Below are positions 25,371-38,436 of a DNA stretch of 64,000 nucleotides, one piece after another. Numbering within the stretch: position 1 is the stretch's first letter; the number at the start of each line of letters is the position of its first letter. A program made the translations under genes and the position numbers. The notes under the pieces were generated by a model. The model searched no databases, was not told where the DNA came from, and saw only the letters and a program-made list of their open reading frames with translations. The stretch lies in NCBI GenBank assembly GCA_024509875.1, contig JAMPIV010012225.1:62001-126000 (forward strand). The letters are read 5' to 3'. The stretch comes from Oreohelix idahoensis. Lineage: Eukaryota; Mollusca; Gastropoda; Stylommatophora; Oreohelicidae.

Positions 25371-25990
25371 TTACCAGCCAACTCCCCAAGGAACATGAGT
25401 CTTCAACAAATACATGCCGTCCCGTGCCATCAGCTCGTCTTTTAATATTTTCCACAATTATTTATGTCTCTAGTTCTCTTTTCCATGTGTTTTTCGCTCT
25501 CCTTCTGCCTGTCTTACCCTAGTGATGCCAGTACAAGGACTGCCTTGTACTGCTATCCACAAGTTTCCACAGTGTGTGTCCTGTCCATAGCCAGAGTCTT
25601 CTTTTCATCTCTTGCTACAGTGGCATTTATATCGTTCTTGTCATCAGTTCTACGTTGGTGACCTTCTTGTACAATTTTAATCCTTCTATTCTACGTAAGC
25701 ACCCATTTATGAATGTCTGTAACATTTTGGTTATTTGTTTTCGTTGTTCTCCATGTTTCAGAGCCATACAATAGGATAGACTGGACATTTTGGTTAAAGA
25801 TTCTTATTGTTGGCCTGACCATTGTGGTGAGTTTTTGTCGTTTAATGTTTCTACAGGATGGGTGTAGCCAGCTTCATGCCCAACCTTCCTTAGTCGCCTT
25901 TCACGAGTTGCTTGGTAGATCATATTGCTACTTATCTTTGCTCCCCTTTAGGTCCCTAGTTCTGTGCTTGCTGATATAGCTATTTTTTAG
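25371..25990 (-). pseudogene. LINE reverse transcriptase C-terminal fragment, minus strand
   Basis: The minus strand near 25820-25700 translates to RIFNQNVQSILLYGSETWRT, followed by TDIHKWVL. This matches the thumb-region motif (LLYGxETWRTT...FxxxCLRRI) of RTE-like endonuclease-RTs common in flatworms and molluscs. It is strongly decayed, with stops and frameshifts. Plus-strand frames here (25464-25979) are shadows. Confidence 0.7.
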
Positions 25991-26685
25991 TAATATTCCA
26001 TGTTACCAATCGTCTAGGTAAACGTCCTGTAACGAACAGGGAAACATTTTTTTCGGGAAAATACGGGAAAAGTGTGCATTGCACAGTGAAAACGAAATTG
26101 AACACTCGTAAAAAACATCTGGGCATTTCAAATTTCTTCGTGTCGCAATGGCCGTTAGTCATGATACGTTTGACTACAAAGGTTCAATGAAGCTGAAGTG
26201 GAATGGGAAGGAATGAACTGACCTCATGACAATTAATACCGTCATCCGGACATGCAGTAGAAAGTAAAAAGAGCACAATATAATTATTTCTTCTCCCCTC
26301 CCCCCCGCGTAAGGTTTTGGCGGGTTACTTATTAGTTCGTATAATACATATGGCGTTGTCTGTAACTTTGCTTTCTAAAAATCCGCGTTGTTCATCACAA
26401 ATTTATGGTTTTGTTTTACTTCTTTTGACAATTTTTAATAATAGTATTAGCAATGTGATGCGCACAGCTACTTGTGAGAGTGTTGTTTCCTGCAGTTGGG
26501 ACCAAAAGATGCAGCAATAGAGAATGCAGTCAGCGACCCATAGCTTGACTGCTTGCATCTGGGTCAGCGAACCAGAGCTGACCAAGACCGTACTCCACCT
26601 CCTCGTGGTGGTCCTGGAAACAGTCTGCAGCAGTGCAGTCTGGCTGAGCGAGTACGGATCGCAGAGGGAAGGCAAACCCGGTCCC
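25991..26685. other. No recognised feature
   Basis: Unassigned. A 67-residue frame at 26317-26520 shows no domain. Confidence 0.4.
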
Positions 26686-27222
26686 AAAAAATGCCGTGCT
26701 GAAGTCGGATGTGTCGACCGATAGGTGCAGATATCACAGCTTAGGCGTAAACAAACACAACGCAACCACCGTCCTTTTCAGGGCGAAGGAGGAGCTGTCA
26801 GTGATTACAACGCTGAAAAGTCAAAGTAATGCTGAACTGGATGACCTAAGAGTAACACTTCACAGACTATGTCAGCAGTTGTGATACAGTGAATCCCTTC
26901 TCACTGCAACATCCCTGGAAATGAAGAGGCTGACAGATTGGCAAAGGAAGGGGGGAAAGCTCCCTCAACTTGACACAAACATAACTTATGAGGAGGCCAA
27001 GAGTTTTATCAAGCGCAGGTACAGGCACGAGTGGGAAGAAAATCATTCAGGCCACACACAAAATGATCCGTATTACCAGCTCAGCAGAAGTGAACAAGTG
27101 GTAATCTTCAGACTTCGCACAGGTCATAACAGATTAAGATACTGTCGCATAGAGATTATCATCAATAAATTTTCTATATTCTCTTCTTTTTCTACCCGTG
27201 TCCTTTACTTTATTATCGCTCA
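26686..27222 (+). pseudogene. LINE 3'-tail piece, RNase H fragment (copy 1) and first 80 bp of a long LTR
   Basis: 26686-26790 matches the short insertion at 41147-41252. 26792-27142 encodes an RNase H/C-terminal segment of an I-type LINE: LSVITTLKSQSNAELDDLRV, NIPGNEEADRLAKEGGKLPQ and YYQLSRSEQVVIFRLRTGHN. 27143-27222 is the first 80 bp of the long LTR family (TGTCGCATAGAG...). The same LINE/LTR junction recurs at 27715/27716, so this block is a partial tandem copy made after the LTR had inserted. It lacks about 11 bases (tacaaaagagt) present in copy 2 near 27442. Confidence 0.8.
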
Positions 27223-27340
27223 GTGTGTGCTTTTTTTCTTGGAAAGCGTCCTCAATTTTCTGAGTTATATAAGTGATCTGATCTTCAGTGGATCTGTGTT
27301 TTCATCAGAAATTCTAATGACAGCTCAGAGAGACCAGTAG

Positions 27341-27715
27341 CTATCTTCTCAGATGCGCTGTCAGTGATTACAACGCTGAAAAGTCAAAGTAATGCTGAAC
27401 TGGATGACCTAAGAGTAACATTTCACAGACTATGTCAGCAGTACAAAAGAGTTGTGATACAGTGAATCCCTTCTCACTGCAACATCCCTGGAAATGAAGA
27501 GGCTGACAGATTGGCAAAGGAAGGGGGGAAAGCTCCCTCAACTTGACACAAACATAACTTATGAGGAGGCCAAGAGTTTTATCAAGCGCAGGTACAGGCA
27601 CAAGTGGGAAGAAAATCATTCAGGCCACACACAAAATGATCCGTATTACCAGCTCAGCAGAAGTGAACAAGTGGTAATCTTCAGACTTCGCACAGGTCAT
27701 AACAGATTGAGATAC
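27341..27715 (+). pseudogene. LINE RNase H fragment, copy 2 (left part)
   Basis: Encodes FSDALSVITTLKSQSN, then, after a TGA where a Trp codon is expected (CAGTGAATCCCT), CNIPGNEEADRLAKEGG. The NEEADRLA motif holds the RNase H catalytic Asp region. The frame 27494-27715 then runs through SFIKRRYRHKWEENHSGH to LRTGHNRLRY and breaks at the inserted LTR. The LINE resumes at 30146, showing that LTR copy B jumped into this gene. Confidence 0.85.
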
Positions 27716-29864
27716 TGTCGCATAGAGATTATGATAAATAAATTTTCTATATTCTCTTCTTTTTCTACCCGTGTCCTTTACTTTATTATCGCTCTTTTAT
27801 CCTTTTCCTGCATTTTTCGCATTCGTTCGTTTGCGAAAAATATTTTCTTTCCCATTCTCACTTTACCGTTTTTCTTTCTCATACTGACTAGTAACCTTAT
27901 TGCATCAGATGTCAGTGCTGCAGTTAGACGAGAAACTGTGAATATTCATCTATCTCAGACATAGGAGGAGACTTTTTGGCTAGCATTTTCACCTGACACG
28001 AACGTTTCTCCGGCGTGAGGTGTGATAACCGACATCTGCACGGCGCAGAATGAGACATTTGTCTGGTATTTTCCTCTGTCACGGCATTCTCAGACAGTTT
28101 CGTTAGCAGTAAGGTGTCAAGACGCGAAGTGGCAGTTTATGGCAGGTCTCCTGGTTATGGAAGGTGTTAGGAAAGGGGAGAGATCGGCGCTGTTTCGTGT
28201 TTTTCGAAATAACGTGGGACCTCTTTGTCTGTTTGATAGATATAATCAGAATTTTAAACTTAATTTTACTCATTCTCCATTTGCAGTAGACGTGGTCACT
28301 TCGTTCTAGATACTTAAACTTATAAGTGAAACTCTTAGTTTCGATGTGATACCGTAGTTCTGTGTTGAGGTAAATATTATATTAAGTATTTAATATTTTG
28401 TGAGTGATTAAGTGTTGAATCACCTATGTTTTCACTAGTTCTTTTGTGCAGAGAGAATTAAAATATAGTCTGTATTATTTTCTAGTGACGTGTTTCAGTG
28501 GAAAGCAGAATAAATTATATTTCTAGCTTAAAATCATGCAGCTATAAATGAATTTGATTTTACTGCTAAAAAATCAGACGAGAATATATTTTAAAATTTA
28601 ACTTATAACTGAAATGCTACATCAGTGAGTATGGACGGGATACGTATGTATTCCTAATTCATGATGATTGATTTTATGAATATAACTTATTTCACGGGAA
28701 GTTTTAAATGATAAGTCAAGCTGTACGCTTGCAGTTTAAAATGTAAGTTATAACGAGTACATAGTATGTATAATTATTTTATATGTGTTTTTTCCTCTAT
28801 TTAGTGAAGAAAACTGGGGTTAACCCAAACTTTGCCAGCGTTAAGTACAGAGATATCTGTGAAGAACTAAAACATTCTTTCCTTAAAGGACTTGGTGTAT
28901 AACCTTTACAAGAACTTTAAAGATTTTAAAGAAGTAACGGGCCCATCGAGCCTGATTTAATTCTTTCAGAGAAAAATCTCAAGTACATTTAGCCCGTGTG
29001 GCAAGTAATAGATTACAAACATTAACTTTTCCGACAATTTTTACTCATTGTGGAGTGACCAAGAATTTTACCTTTTGATCGAAGTTACAAACCTGATATT
29101 GTTCCTAAGTAGTGGAAACCTCGTGATTCTGATCCTGTGAGCCCGCTCGAAAACTAATTCTTACCTGAACTGATAAAGTGACACTAACTTAAAATCTGAA
29201 CAAAATCATCGCCTGAAGAGGACGCTCCCCGGACAAATTGGATGAAACCAAGATCTGCAGAGCTGGGTATTCGCTTCATCAAACGATAAAACAGATTGAG
29301 TCATAATGTACGCCAGACGGCGAACAACAGCAAGCTATAGGGTAAGAAAGTGAGAAATGCACGACAGGGCCCTGATGAATGAACCGAGAGAAAGCAGGAA
29401 CGAGTGACTCCTTTTTTTTATGGTATACCAAATTTCACCCACTTTGTAATTTCTTTATGCAAGTTTTGTTGCAAACAAGATACTTTTCCTTAGGATAGAT
29501 CATACTAATATCTAAGTCTGTTCATACCTTCACAAGGGGAAAATCATTAGATTACCGCTAATGTATCCTTGGTTCCTTGGGGCTATCACTTTCTTCTAAC
29601 AGGACTGTGGGCATACATCGAGGGAAAGGATCATACTGTGGGTCTATCATTCTTGTAGCATTTTTATTGACTTTATGACTATTTGTGTATGCTTTGATGT
29701 ATTTTTATGTGTTGTGATGGAATTTTAGATGATAATTAAAATTTCTCTTGAACTTAATCAGCGCGTTGGTCAGCTCGTTCCAAAATATCTATATAACCAT
29801 TGTTATAGTTTTCCCACGTGTGTGCGTCTATATGTCGTCAATTGTGTGTGTGTGCACGTGAGTG

Positions 29865-29935
<71 letters not shown>

Positions 29936-30145
29936 TATGGACTGTCTGACTCCTCTGGATCTGTTGTAGAAGATAGGCGGAGAGAGAGAAGATTCTCGCT
30001 TTCCGGGACAGCCTCTATAAATTTCTACCATCTCACTCGTGGAAATCTATTTCTACTATCATCTCTCACTGTGGCTATCACTCATTCTAATCTATTTAGA
30101 AGGGACCAACCCAAGTCTTAATTCCCCTATCAAAAATCTACGACA
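27716..30145 (+). mobile_element. Long solo-LTR-like element, copy B (2.4 kb), inserted in a LINE
   Basis: Starts TGTCGCATAGAG and ends CTACGACA. A perfect 5-bp duplication GATAC (27711-27715 and 30146-30150) flanks it, and removing it rejoins the LINE reading frame. It aligns with copies A and C. It has no coding capacity: the 28022-28309 frame has no homologous frame that I can see in A. It contains a (TA)n tract at 29868-29932 that is much shorter in copy A. Confidence 0.9.
29868..29932. repeat. (TA)n microsatellite inside LTR copy B
   Basis: About 32 TA units. The homologous position in copy A (20640-20652) has about six, so the array expanded in B. Confidence 0.95.
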
Positions 30146-30392
30146 GATACCATCTATTCAACACATTAAAGATAGGAACTACTGATGAGTGTGACTGTGG
30201 CACCGATAAAATGTCTGCCGAACATCTGCTTCAAAGGTGCCCAACATATGAGGAACAGAGAAAACGCATATGGCCATCACCAGTACCATTCCTGGAGAAA
30301 ATCTACGGAAATACCAACAGCCTCAGGCTGACCACTGCTTTCTTTGAACTTATTCAAGTTGACATCTGAGGTGAACGAAGAAGAAGATGATG
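30146..30392 (+). pseudogene. LINE C-terminus (right part) with GAAGAAG tail
   Basis: Continues the LINE from 27715: LKIGTTDECDCGTDKMSAEH, then LLQRCPTYEEQRKRIW and FFELIQVDI with stop at 30368-30370. The CDCG...H...C motif is the Cys-His zinc-knuckle-like end of I-type ORF2 proteins. The 3' UTR is only about 20 bases, ending aacgaagaagaagatgatgatg. With the RNase H domain this identifies an I/Ingi-like LINE distinct from the RTE family. Confidence 0.85.
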
Positions 30393-30679
30393 ATGAATGC
30401 ATACTTAACGTTCACAGTAGTTGCAACAAACTCATTGATTACTTGAGAAAGTTTAGGTTCTATGTGCAAGTTGCTTCGTAGCTGAAAGATTTAAGTTCGG
30501 ATGAGTAAATTGTCATGTGACATCATCAGGAAATATAATCACATGAGTAGCTGAGGCGGTAAACCAGAAGAAAAAAAAGGACGACAGAGATAAAGAAATG
30601 AGCAATGCTCCCGGATAGACGTTCTGTGCTGGTCTCCAGATGTGTAAAGTGTAACGGTAATGGCTTCACTGATTTTGGC

Positions 30680-31034
30680 ATTTGAACGTGAGTTCTATCA
30701 AATGAAAAATATTTTATGCAACAATTCTTTGTCAATGGAAGTAAGAAAGAGCGTTCTTCTGTGTTATATATACCCAATCCTCACATACGGAAGTGAGTCA
30801 TGGACAATTAGTAAAAAAATATAAGTAGGAAAAGCACTAAAGGCCACATAGATGGGATTTTACAGAATAATCTTAAAAAATACCATGGTCAGCTAACAGG
30901 AGCAATGAGGATGTCCTGAAAGGAAGATTATTCCTTGTGTTAGAGGGAAGTAATCTTCTGTCTTTGGGCATGTTATGAGAAGAAGTAAGCTGAAATATGT
31001 CATGTGACAGCAGGAAAGATTGAAGGAAATAGAG
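30680..31034 (+). pseudogene. Decayed LINE RT C-terminal fragment
   Basis: The plus strand reads SVLLCYIYPILTYGSESWTI, then FYRIILKN and VFGHVMRRSKL, the thumb/C-terminal motifs (PILTYGSESWTI...LGHVMRR) of an RTE-like RT. There are several in-frame stops. It is interrupted after aaatagag (31034) by LTR copy C and resumes at 33373-33393 (tagagatggaagacgacac). 30393-30679 is unassigned. Confidence 0.75.
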
Positions 31035-33372
31035 TGTCGTAGATTTGTGATAGGTGAATTAAGACTTGGTTTGGTCCCTTCTGAATAGCAATAGAAACAA
31101 GTGATAGCTCAGTGGGAGATGATAAAATAGAAATAGATTTCACGAGTGAGATGGAGGAAATATATTAGAGTCGGTCTCTGACCCTCGAGATGATTTCTCT
31201 CAGTCAGCCTATCATCTACAACAGATTAAGATTTGTCAGACCGTCTAGTATTATATATAGTAATATATATATCCCTCACATACACACACACCTAAGTGAC
31301 TACAATAGACACCCAGACGTGAAACTATGACAATGGAAATATAGGTAATTGGGAACGAATTGACTGACACACTGGAATAAGTTCAAGTGAATTTTAATTA
31401 TCATAATAAAATTCCATCACAACACATAAAATTACATTAAAGATATACAAATAGTCATAAGTCAATGAATTTCTACAAGAATGATAGACCTATAGGTATA
31501 AACTTTTCCCTCGATGTATAGCCCACAGTCCTATTAGAAGAAAAGTGATAGCCCAAAGAGTCACGGATGCATACGCTATAGTCTAAGATTTCCCTTTAAA
31601 AATGTAGGAACAGACCTTGATACTCTAAACTATCCTAAGGAAAATATTGTTAGCAACCAAAAATACTTTCATAGAGAAATTTAAAACAGCAAAATGTATG
31701 CCAAAAATACAACAATAAAGGAATCACTCAGTCCTGCATTCACTCTATTCAGTCAGCCGTGATCACTAGCTTGCATTCGTACTTACAGCTTTGGTAGCAA
31801 CTTCTGGAAAAACAATTTTTAGGACATGCACATACAGAATCTCCAGTGGTAGTCTTGGCCAAGGGAACCCCAGTTCCGCAAAGTCAGGTTGAGTTCACTA
31901 CTTCAGGGAACGTTTCCTTGGTTATTATTATTTTTTTTATATATCTGTTTATGTCACATTAAAATTGTCCAGGCACGAACGTTAACAGCGAGCACAGTGT
32001 CAATAGCTTAGGTTTCTAGTAACGAGGAATGTCAGGTCGGTGCCTTCTCTCAGAATAGGACTTTATTTGGTCACACCACAACTAGTCAGAACTCCGTCGG
32101 AATGTTACTGATTGTAATATTTTACTTGCCATAAGGGCTGAAATGTACTTGAGGTTTTTCTCAGGAAGAATTAAATCTGGCTCGATGGGCCCGTTACTTC
32201 CTTTAATCTTAAAGTTCATGTAATGGGTACTCTGTCGTTCTGGATGCCAGCGCAATGCCAGACAGGTTTTACTTTATATACCCAAGTCTTTAAGAAAAAA
32301 AAATGTTTTTGTTCTTCACAGATGTTTCTCAGTACTAAAACCGTTGGTAAAGTTGGGCTACCCCAGTTTTCACCGAATAAAGAAAAAAAACAACATATAA
32401 AATACTTATACATACTATTTACTTCGGTTATAACTTACATTATAAACTGCAAGCGTAGAGCTGGTCTTATCGTTTAAATTTCCGTGAAATAAGTTATATT
32501 AATAAAATCAATCATCATGAATTAGAAATACATACGTATTTCGTTAATAATCAATGATGAATCAGTGCAGTTATAAGTTAGTTTAAAATATTCTCGACTG
32601 ATTACTAGCAATTTAATTAAATTTATTTATAGCTGCATGAGTTTAAGCTAGAAATTATAATTTATTTTGCTATCCACTGAAACACATCAGCTAGAGAATA
32701 TAACAGACTTACAATTTAATCCTTCTGCACAGAAATCTAACTAGTAAAATGAAGTAAGCGGTTATCACTGAATCACTCAATACTACTAGATATATATATA
32801 TATATATATGATATTTACCTCCAAGCAGAACTACAAGCTATACCACGAACTAGAATGTATTCACTCATATAGTTAGTCTAGAAGCTCGGCAAAATGTCGA
32901 GTCAAACTAAGAACTTCGCTATGCAAGCTTACTTCCTTAGCACGAGCAACCTGTCCACTGCAAAATTTGGAGAACTGAATGAATAGTCTAAGCTATTCAC
33001 ATTTACTTAGACGCTGGTTATAACTGCCAAAACGCGTCTTCACACCTACTACGACATGTCTCATTTCTGAGCGATGCAGATTGGCGCCTTCCACACCTCA
33101 CGCCGAGAATCTAGCCGAAGAAAAACTCGTGTCAGATGAAAATGTAGACACACGTCTGCTCTCTATGTCTGACGAGACGAATTCTCACACTATTTCGTCT
33201 CGTCACGGGTTTACTTAATAGCAATAAAATGCGTTTCTAGTATGAGAAAGAAACGGCAAAAGTCAGAATGGGAAAAACAGGAAAAGGATAAAAGAGCGAT
33301 AATAAAGTAGAGGACACGGGTAGAAAAGAAAAGAATATAGAAAATTTTTTGATCATAAATCTCTATGCGACA
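31035..33372 (-). mobile_element. Long solo-LTR-like element, copy C (2.3 kb), minus strand
   Basis: On the minus strand it starts TGTCGCATAGAG (33372) and ends CTACGACA (31035). A perfect 5-bp duplication TAGAG (31030-31034 and 33373-33377) flanks it. It is alignable with copies A and B. Its 31035-31450 end also aligns with the corresponding end of the LTR at 61809-63803 (tgtcgta, cacgagtga, gacgtgaaa blocks), tying the family to that Gypsy element. It is inserted in a decayed LINE. Confidence 0.88.
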
Positions 33373-33388
33373 TAGAGATGGAAGACGA

Positions 33389-33802
<414 letters not shown>

Positions 33803-33841
33803 AGATTTTTACAATGAACTGCAACAGACTTCAAGATCAAA

Positions 33842-34375
33842 TTGAAAAAAGTCGCTACAAGCGACAAAGTAATACATTATGACACAAGCGCCATACCAGA
33901 AGAGTACAGTGTCGATATTCAGAACAAATTTGACATTCTTATGGCAGTACAGGAGGAAATGACACCAGATGAACTTGTCAATAACATCAGAGATGTTTAT
34001 ATTACAAATGCACAGAGGCTCATTCCTAAAAGAAGTATAAAGAGACGAGAATACATCTCAGACGAAACACTGCAGTTGGTGGTAGAGAGAAGAAAAATGA
34101 AGTCCAAAAAAGATACAGAAAATCAGGAGTTGTACAAGGGATACACAAAGCAGATTAAAAAACGAGTCAGACAAGACAAACAACAATACATAAACGACAC
34201 CTGCCGGAAAATAGAGGAAATGCGCGAACAGGGATTGAGTAAGAATATGTTTTCTGAAGTAAGAACATTGAAGAACAGCAACTTTAAATCATCACCTCGA
34301 GCAATAAACGACAAGAAAGGCGACACTCTAACAGAAGGTAAAGATATTCTGAACAGATGGAAGGAGTACTGTTAA
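33842..34375 (+). pseudogene. RTE linker between endonuclease and RT
   Basis: 177-residue Lys/Glu-rich helical segment (EYSVDIQNKFDILMAV, RREYISDETLQLVVERRKMK, YINDTCRKIEEMREQG). It matches the position and character of residues 290-480 of the family at 15151. It ends at an in-frame TAA (34373-34375) six bases before the RT frame, which continues NRWKEYC*EMYTEINKAAD, so a single stop separates the two. Confidence 0.8.
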
Positions 34376-34378
34376 GAA

Positions 34379-35938
34379 ATGTATACGGAAATAAATAAAG
34401 CGGCAGATAACAACGTCATGAATGAAGTGGAACGTGAATCAGAACCTAGCATAGAGGAAGTCCGAAACGCAATCAAACACTTGAAAAGTGGAAAATCTCC
34501 TGGTTGTGATGAAATAACAGCTGAAATGATACAGGCAGGAGGAGAAGGCAGCGCTCGTATATACCATGCATTATGCTGCAAGATCTGGCAAAGCGGAATT
34601 TGGCCCAAGGAATGGAAACGATCAATTTATATACCCTTGCCAAAAAAGGGCAACCTGAAACTGTGCACAAACTACAGAACTATAGCTCTTATAAGCCATG
34701 CCAGCAAAATACTATTACAAATCATAATGAAAAGGATGCAACAAAGGCTAGAAACAGAAATAAACGAAGTACAGGCGGGTTTTCGACCAGGTAGAAGCAC
34801 TAGAGATCATATATTCAACATGAGGATCATCATAGAAAAGTGTAGAGAATTCAACGTTGACCTACATACTTGTTTCATTGACTACACCAAAGCTTTTGAC
34901 TGTGTACAACATCAGCAGTTATGGGCTATTATGAAAAATATGGGATTTCCAAACCACCTTACACAACTCATCGCACTGCTGTACCAAGAACAACAGGCAG
35001 CCGTAAGAATAGAGGGGGAAACATCAGAATGGTTTGAAGGCTGTACCCTTTCCCCTTACCTGTTTAACATTTATGCCGAGAATATCATGAGAAACGTAAG
35101 AGATGACCAAGAACACACAGAGTTTCACTCATTTAACATCGGCGGGTACCAGATCCCTGAAATCAGATATGCTGACGACACAGTCCTCCTATCGACCAAC
35201 CCAGAAGGACTTGAACAATTAATTCTGTCCACCAAAAAACACAGCGAGGCCCAGAATCTATACCTAAACACCAAGAAGACCAAAGTATTGACAACAGACA
35301 AAGTAAAGACCAAACCAGAAATTGAAATTGATAACGAAGAACTGGAAAGTGTTAATGAATTCGAATACTTAGGATCAATCATCAACAGCTCTGGCGACTG
35401 TGCAGTAGAAATTAAAAGAAGACTTGCAATTGCTTCACATAAACTAATACAGATGAAAAACCTATGGCAAGGCACAAGCAAAGAAACAAAGTTACAACTG
35501 ATCAGAGCATGCATATTCCCGGTAGCAACATACGGCTGCGAGACTTGGACACTCAATAAAACAGTTGCAAAAAAGATTACATCATTCGAAATGAAATGCT
35601 ACAGAAGGATGTTGAGAATACCCTGGACAGAAAAAAAGACCAACAGAGAAGCACTGCACTCACTAAACATATAGGAACATTGGCTCCTAAATACCATCGC
35701 AATAAGGAAACATAAATGTTTCGGTCATATAAAAAGACATAATAATCTGGAAAAAAATAGTGACGGAAGGCATGGTCCCTGGAAAAAGGGGAAGGGGACG
35801 ACCTAGACGACGGTGGACCCAGGACATCACAGAGAGTCTGAACTTGTCTTTGGCTGATGCAGGTCGACTTGCCCAGAATCGTGATGGGTTCAGAGCAGCT
35901 GTAATGGAGACAACGTTCTGGAAAGAATACGTCACATG
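34379..35938 (+). pseudogene. RTE reverse transcriptase, frameshifted near its end
   Basis: The 431-residue frame shows KSGKSPGCDEITAEMIQ, YRTIALISHASKILL, VQAGFRPGRSTRDHIFNMR, FIDYTKAFDCVQHQQLW, IRYADDTVLLST (catalytic YADD), NEFEYLGSIINSSG and FPVATYGCETWTL. The block before GCTLSPYLF is shortened (EWFEGC, where family members have about eight more residues), so the palm is damaged. After SLNI the frame stops at 35672-35674. The rest continues in another frame: FGHIKRHNNLEK and KRGRGRPRRRWTQDI, to FWKEYVT with stop near 35938, the RTE C-terminal signature. Confidence 0.88.
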
Positions 35939-35939
35939 A

Positions 35940-36262
<323 letters not shown>

Positions 36263-36618
36263 CGAACGAACTTTATTTCCAAAGGGTTGAGAATTGGGCA
36301 CACAGGCCCGTCTGACATTCTGCCCTGCCTTTCTCTCGCCTTTCATACTGAATTCGTTTATTTTCACATGCATTTGACATATCAATGTCAAGGAATTCAA
36401 CGTTGTAAAGTAAAATAAAATAAAATAGCACACTCATATTAACATTAACTACTTATAAATATGACATAAAATGTGTTGAAAAGTACAAACATCGTCATTA
36501 GAACCTGCAGTTGATATTATAAGAAAGGATAATTCGATTAGGGGGGCATGTAATCAGAACTCATAAAGTATTCGAAAAGTCTACGATTATATGAATATGG
36601 ACTGAGGTTGTTTCTTAG

Positions 36619-36791
<173 letters not shown>

Positions 36792-36841
36792 CACAAAACA
36801 CATGGAAAAGAGAACTGAAGATAGACATCATCACAATAATT

Positions 36842-37040
36842 TTTCATGTCGCTCGTTATGGAGCATGGAGTCTCACTACAATGAAGTTGGTTTCCGTAGC
36901 AATTTTTTTTAACATAATGATGTTGCCAGTCTCATTCACAACCTTATATTAGTCGCTCTCTACGACATGCATATGTGAGTAACAGTCCTATTCTTTCTGT
37001 GTCTGTACAGAGACTCCCGGGCACTACATTGGGCCCAGCT
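36842..37040 (+). repeat. Repeat family R1, second copy
   Basis: Uninterrupted counterpart of 590-1112: gttatggagcatgg, then taatgatgttgccagtc, then gagactcccgggcactaca. It shows what the interrupted copy looked like before its SINE arrived. 37041-37360 is unassigned. Confidence 0.55.
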
Positions 37041-37371
37041 GAATTTGCAGAAAGATTAAATATATTTCTATAATTTGGTTTTGCTTAATCCATGGCCAAA
37101 AACATTCTTCTTAATAAACACTAAACGAAACTTGGTCAAAAATACGTTCATAATAATGGCCGAAATACGCCACTAGAGAAACAAAATTGTGATTAAGAAA
37201 ATAAAATTAGAAGTTTTAAAGCATCTTTACTCCAGGGACAATATTAATACCTAATGCTTACGTGAAGCAATTTCTATCTCAATTTGAAATCCACATTATC
37301 ATCGGTGGCATTTCGATGAATGTCATCCAGATGGAATGGGAATTCACTATCAGAATTTAAAGGAAAGATAT

Positions 37372-37632
37372 GGGAGCCGCGCTGGTGTAATGGCTTCGGC
37401 GTTGTACTGGCGACCAGGTGTTCATGGTTCAAACCCGGGCGTCGGCGTTTGAAGAAATGTTTACGGCCGGAAATTTGACTGAATAGCCTGAACGGCTCCT
37501 GTGATAAACCCTCTGTGGATGGAAAGGAGCGAAGCTCCTGACCGGGTTGGAAGGAAAGTCCTCAGGTTCCCCAGCCTCGCAATGACATGTCATTGGGCCG
37601 AAGGGCTGAAAGCCCAAGTGCCGCTGGTTAAG

Positions 37633-37664
<32 letters not shown>
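37372..37664 (+). mobile_element. tRNA-derived SINE with poly-A tail and TSD
   Basis: Starts gggagccgcgctggtgtaat, with A-box-like TGGTGTAATGG and B-box GGTTCAAACCC (37431-37441). The body holds a self-complementary ggagcgaagctcc and gggccgaagggctgaaagccc, then a 30-plus-base poly-A tail. Perfect 11-bp target-site duplications AGGAAAGATAT lie at 37361-37371 and 37665-37675. The pure A tail and intact duplication suggest a recent insertion. The same family occurs at 42200-42479. Confidence 0.93.
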
Positions 37665-37667
<3 letters not shown>

Positions 37668-37675
37668 AAAGATAT

Positions 37676-38340
37676 TTTGATTCTCAATGGCCATTCTTTC
37701 CAACAGGGAACAGATATGGTAAAGACGATAATGAATACAATCACGAAAACGGTGGATTTCATGACAAAAAATAACGATGCCTCTTGTATCAGTGTTTCTT
37801 AATCATGGAATGCATGTACCCTGTGGGTGTCTGCGACCTGACTTCCGGGGGTTCAGATTTGCCACGTACTGTATTTTAGAAGGCAAATCATCATAAACAC
37901 AATATATTACACAAAGCTCATATGTATTTGAACAAAAGAAAAAAAAATTAACAATGTGAATTATTGAAGGTATTGTTCTTAAAATATTAACCTTAAAAGA
38001 GTTTTAAATATTTGTACGATTTTATTCAAAAGAATTATTTCCACTATTTCTACAGCCGTATTAAAAAAAACCCACATCTCTTTTTCACATGTCTGGCACA
38101 TTCTACAAGATAATAGGGTGCAAGGCTGTTTAAGATGCTGTAACGGGGAGGTACGGGACCTATACAAGTTAAGAAGCCCTGACCTAGATAGAACCCTTGT
38201 GTATTAGCTTACAGATCCCAAAAGGTTCAAGGACGATTGGCTGAGAGACACTTGTACTAGCAGTTTTGTTTGTGCGTCCACAGCTAGAGAGAAATGTACA
38301 GAAAGACATATTTACAAAGATAGACGTACACAGAGGGAAC
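37676..38340. other. No recognised feature
   Basis: Unassigned AT-rich DNA. Confidence 0.45.
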
Positions 38341-38432
38341 TACTCACCCCACCTATTAAAAAAAACGGCTCTCGTATCGTGGTCTCTAACACTTCATTCA
38401 TCTACGGCCTTTTCCTTTTTTTAAATGTACAG
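38341..38432 (+). mobile_element. SINE body fragment
   Basis: Short piece of the family at 38437-38700: tcaccccacct, ctctcgtatcgtggtctcta and acacttcattcatctac. It lies directly in front of a longer copy in the same orientation. Confidence 0.5.
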
Positions 38433-38436
38433 GATG

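Noticed and set aside
28022..28309. 95-residue frame inside LTR copy B
   Set aside because: Copies A and C do not keep an equivalent frame that I can see, so it is chance.
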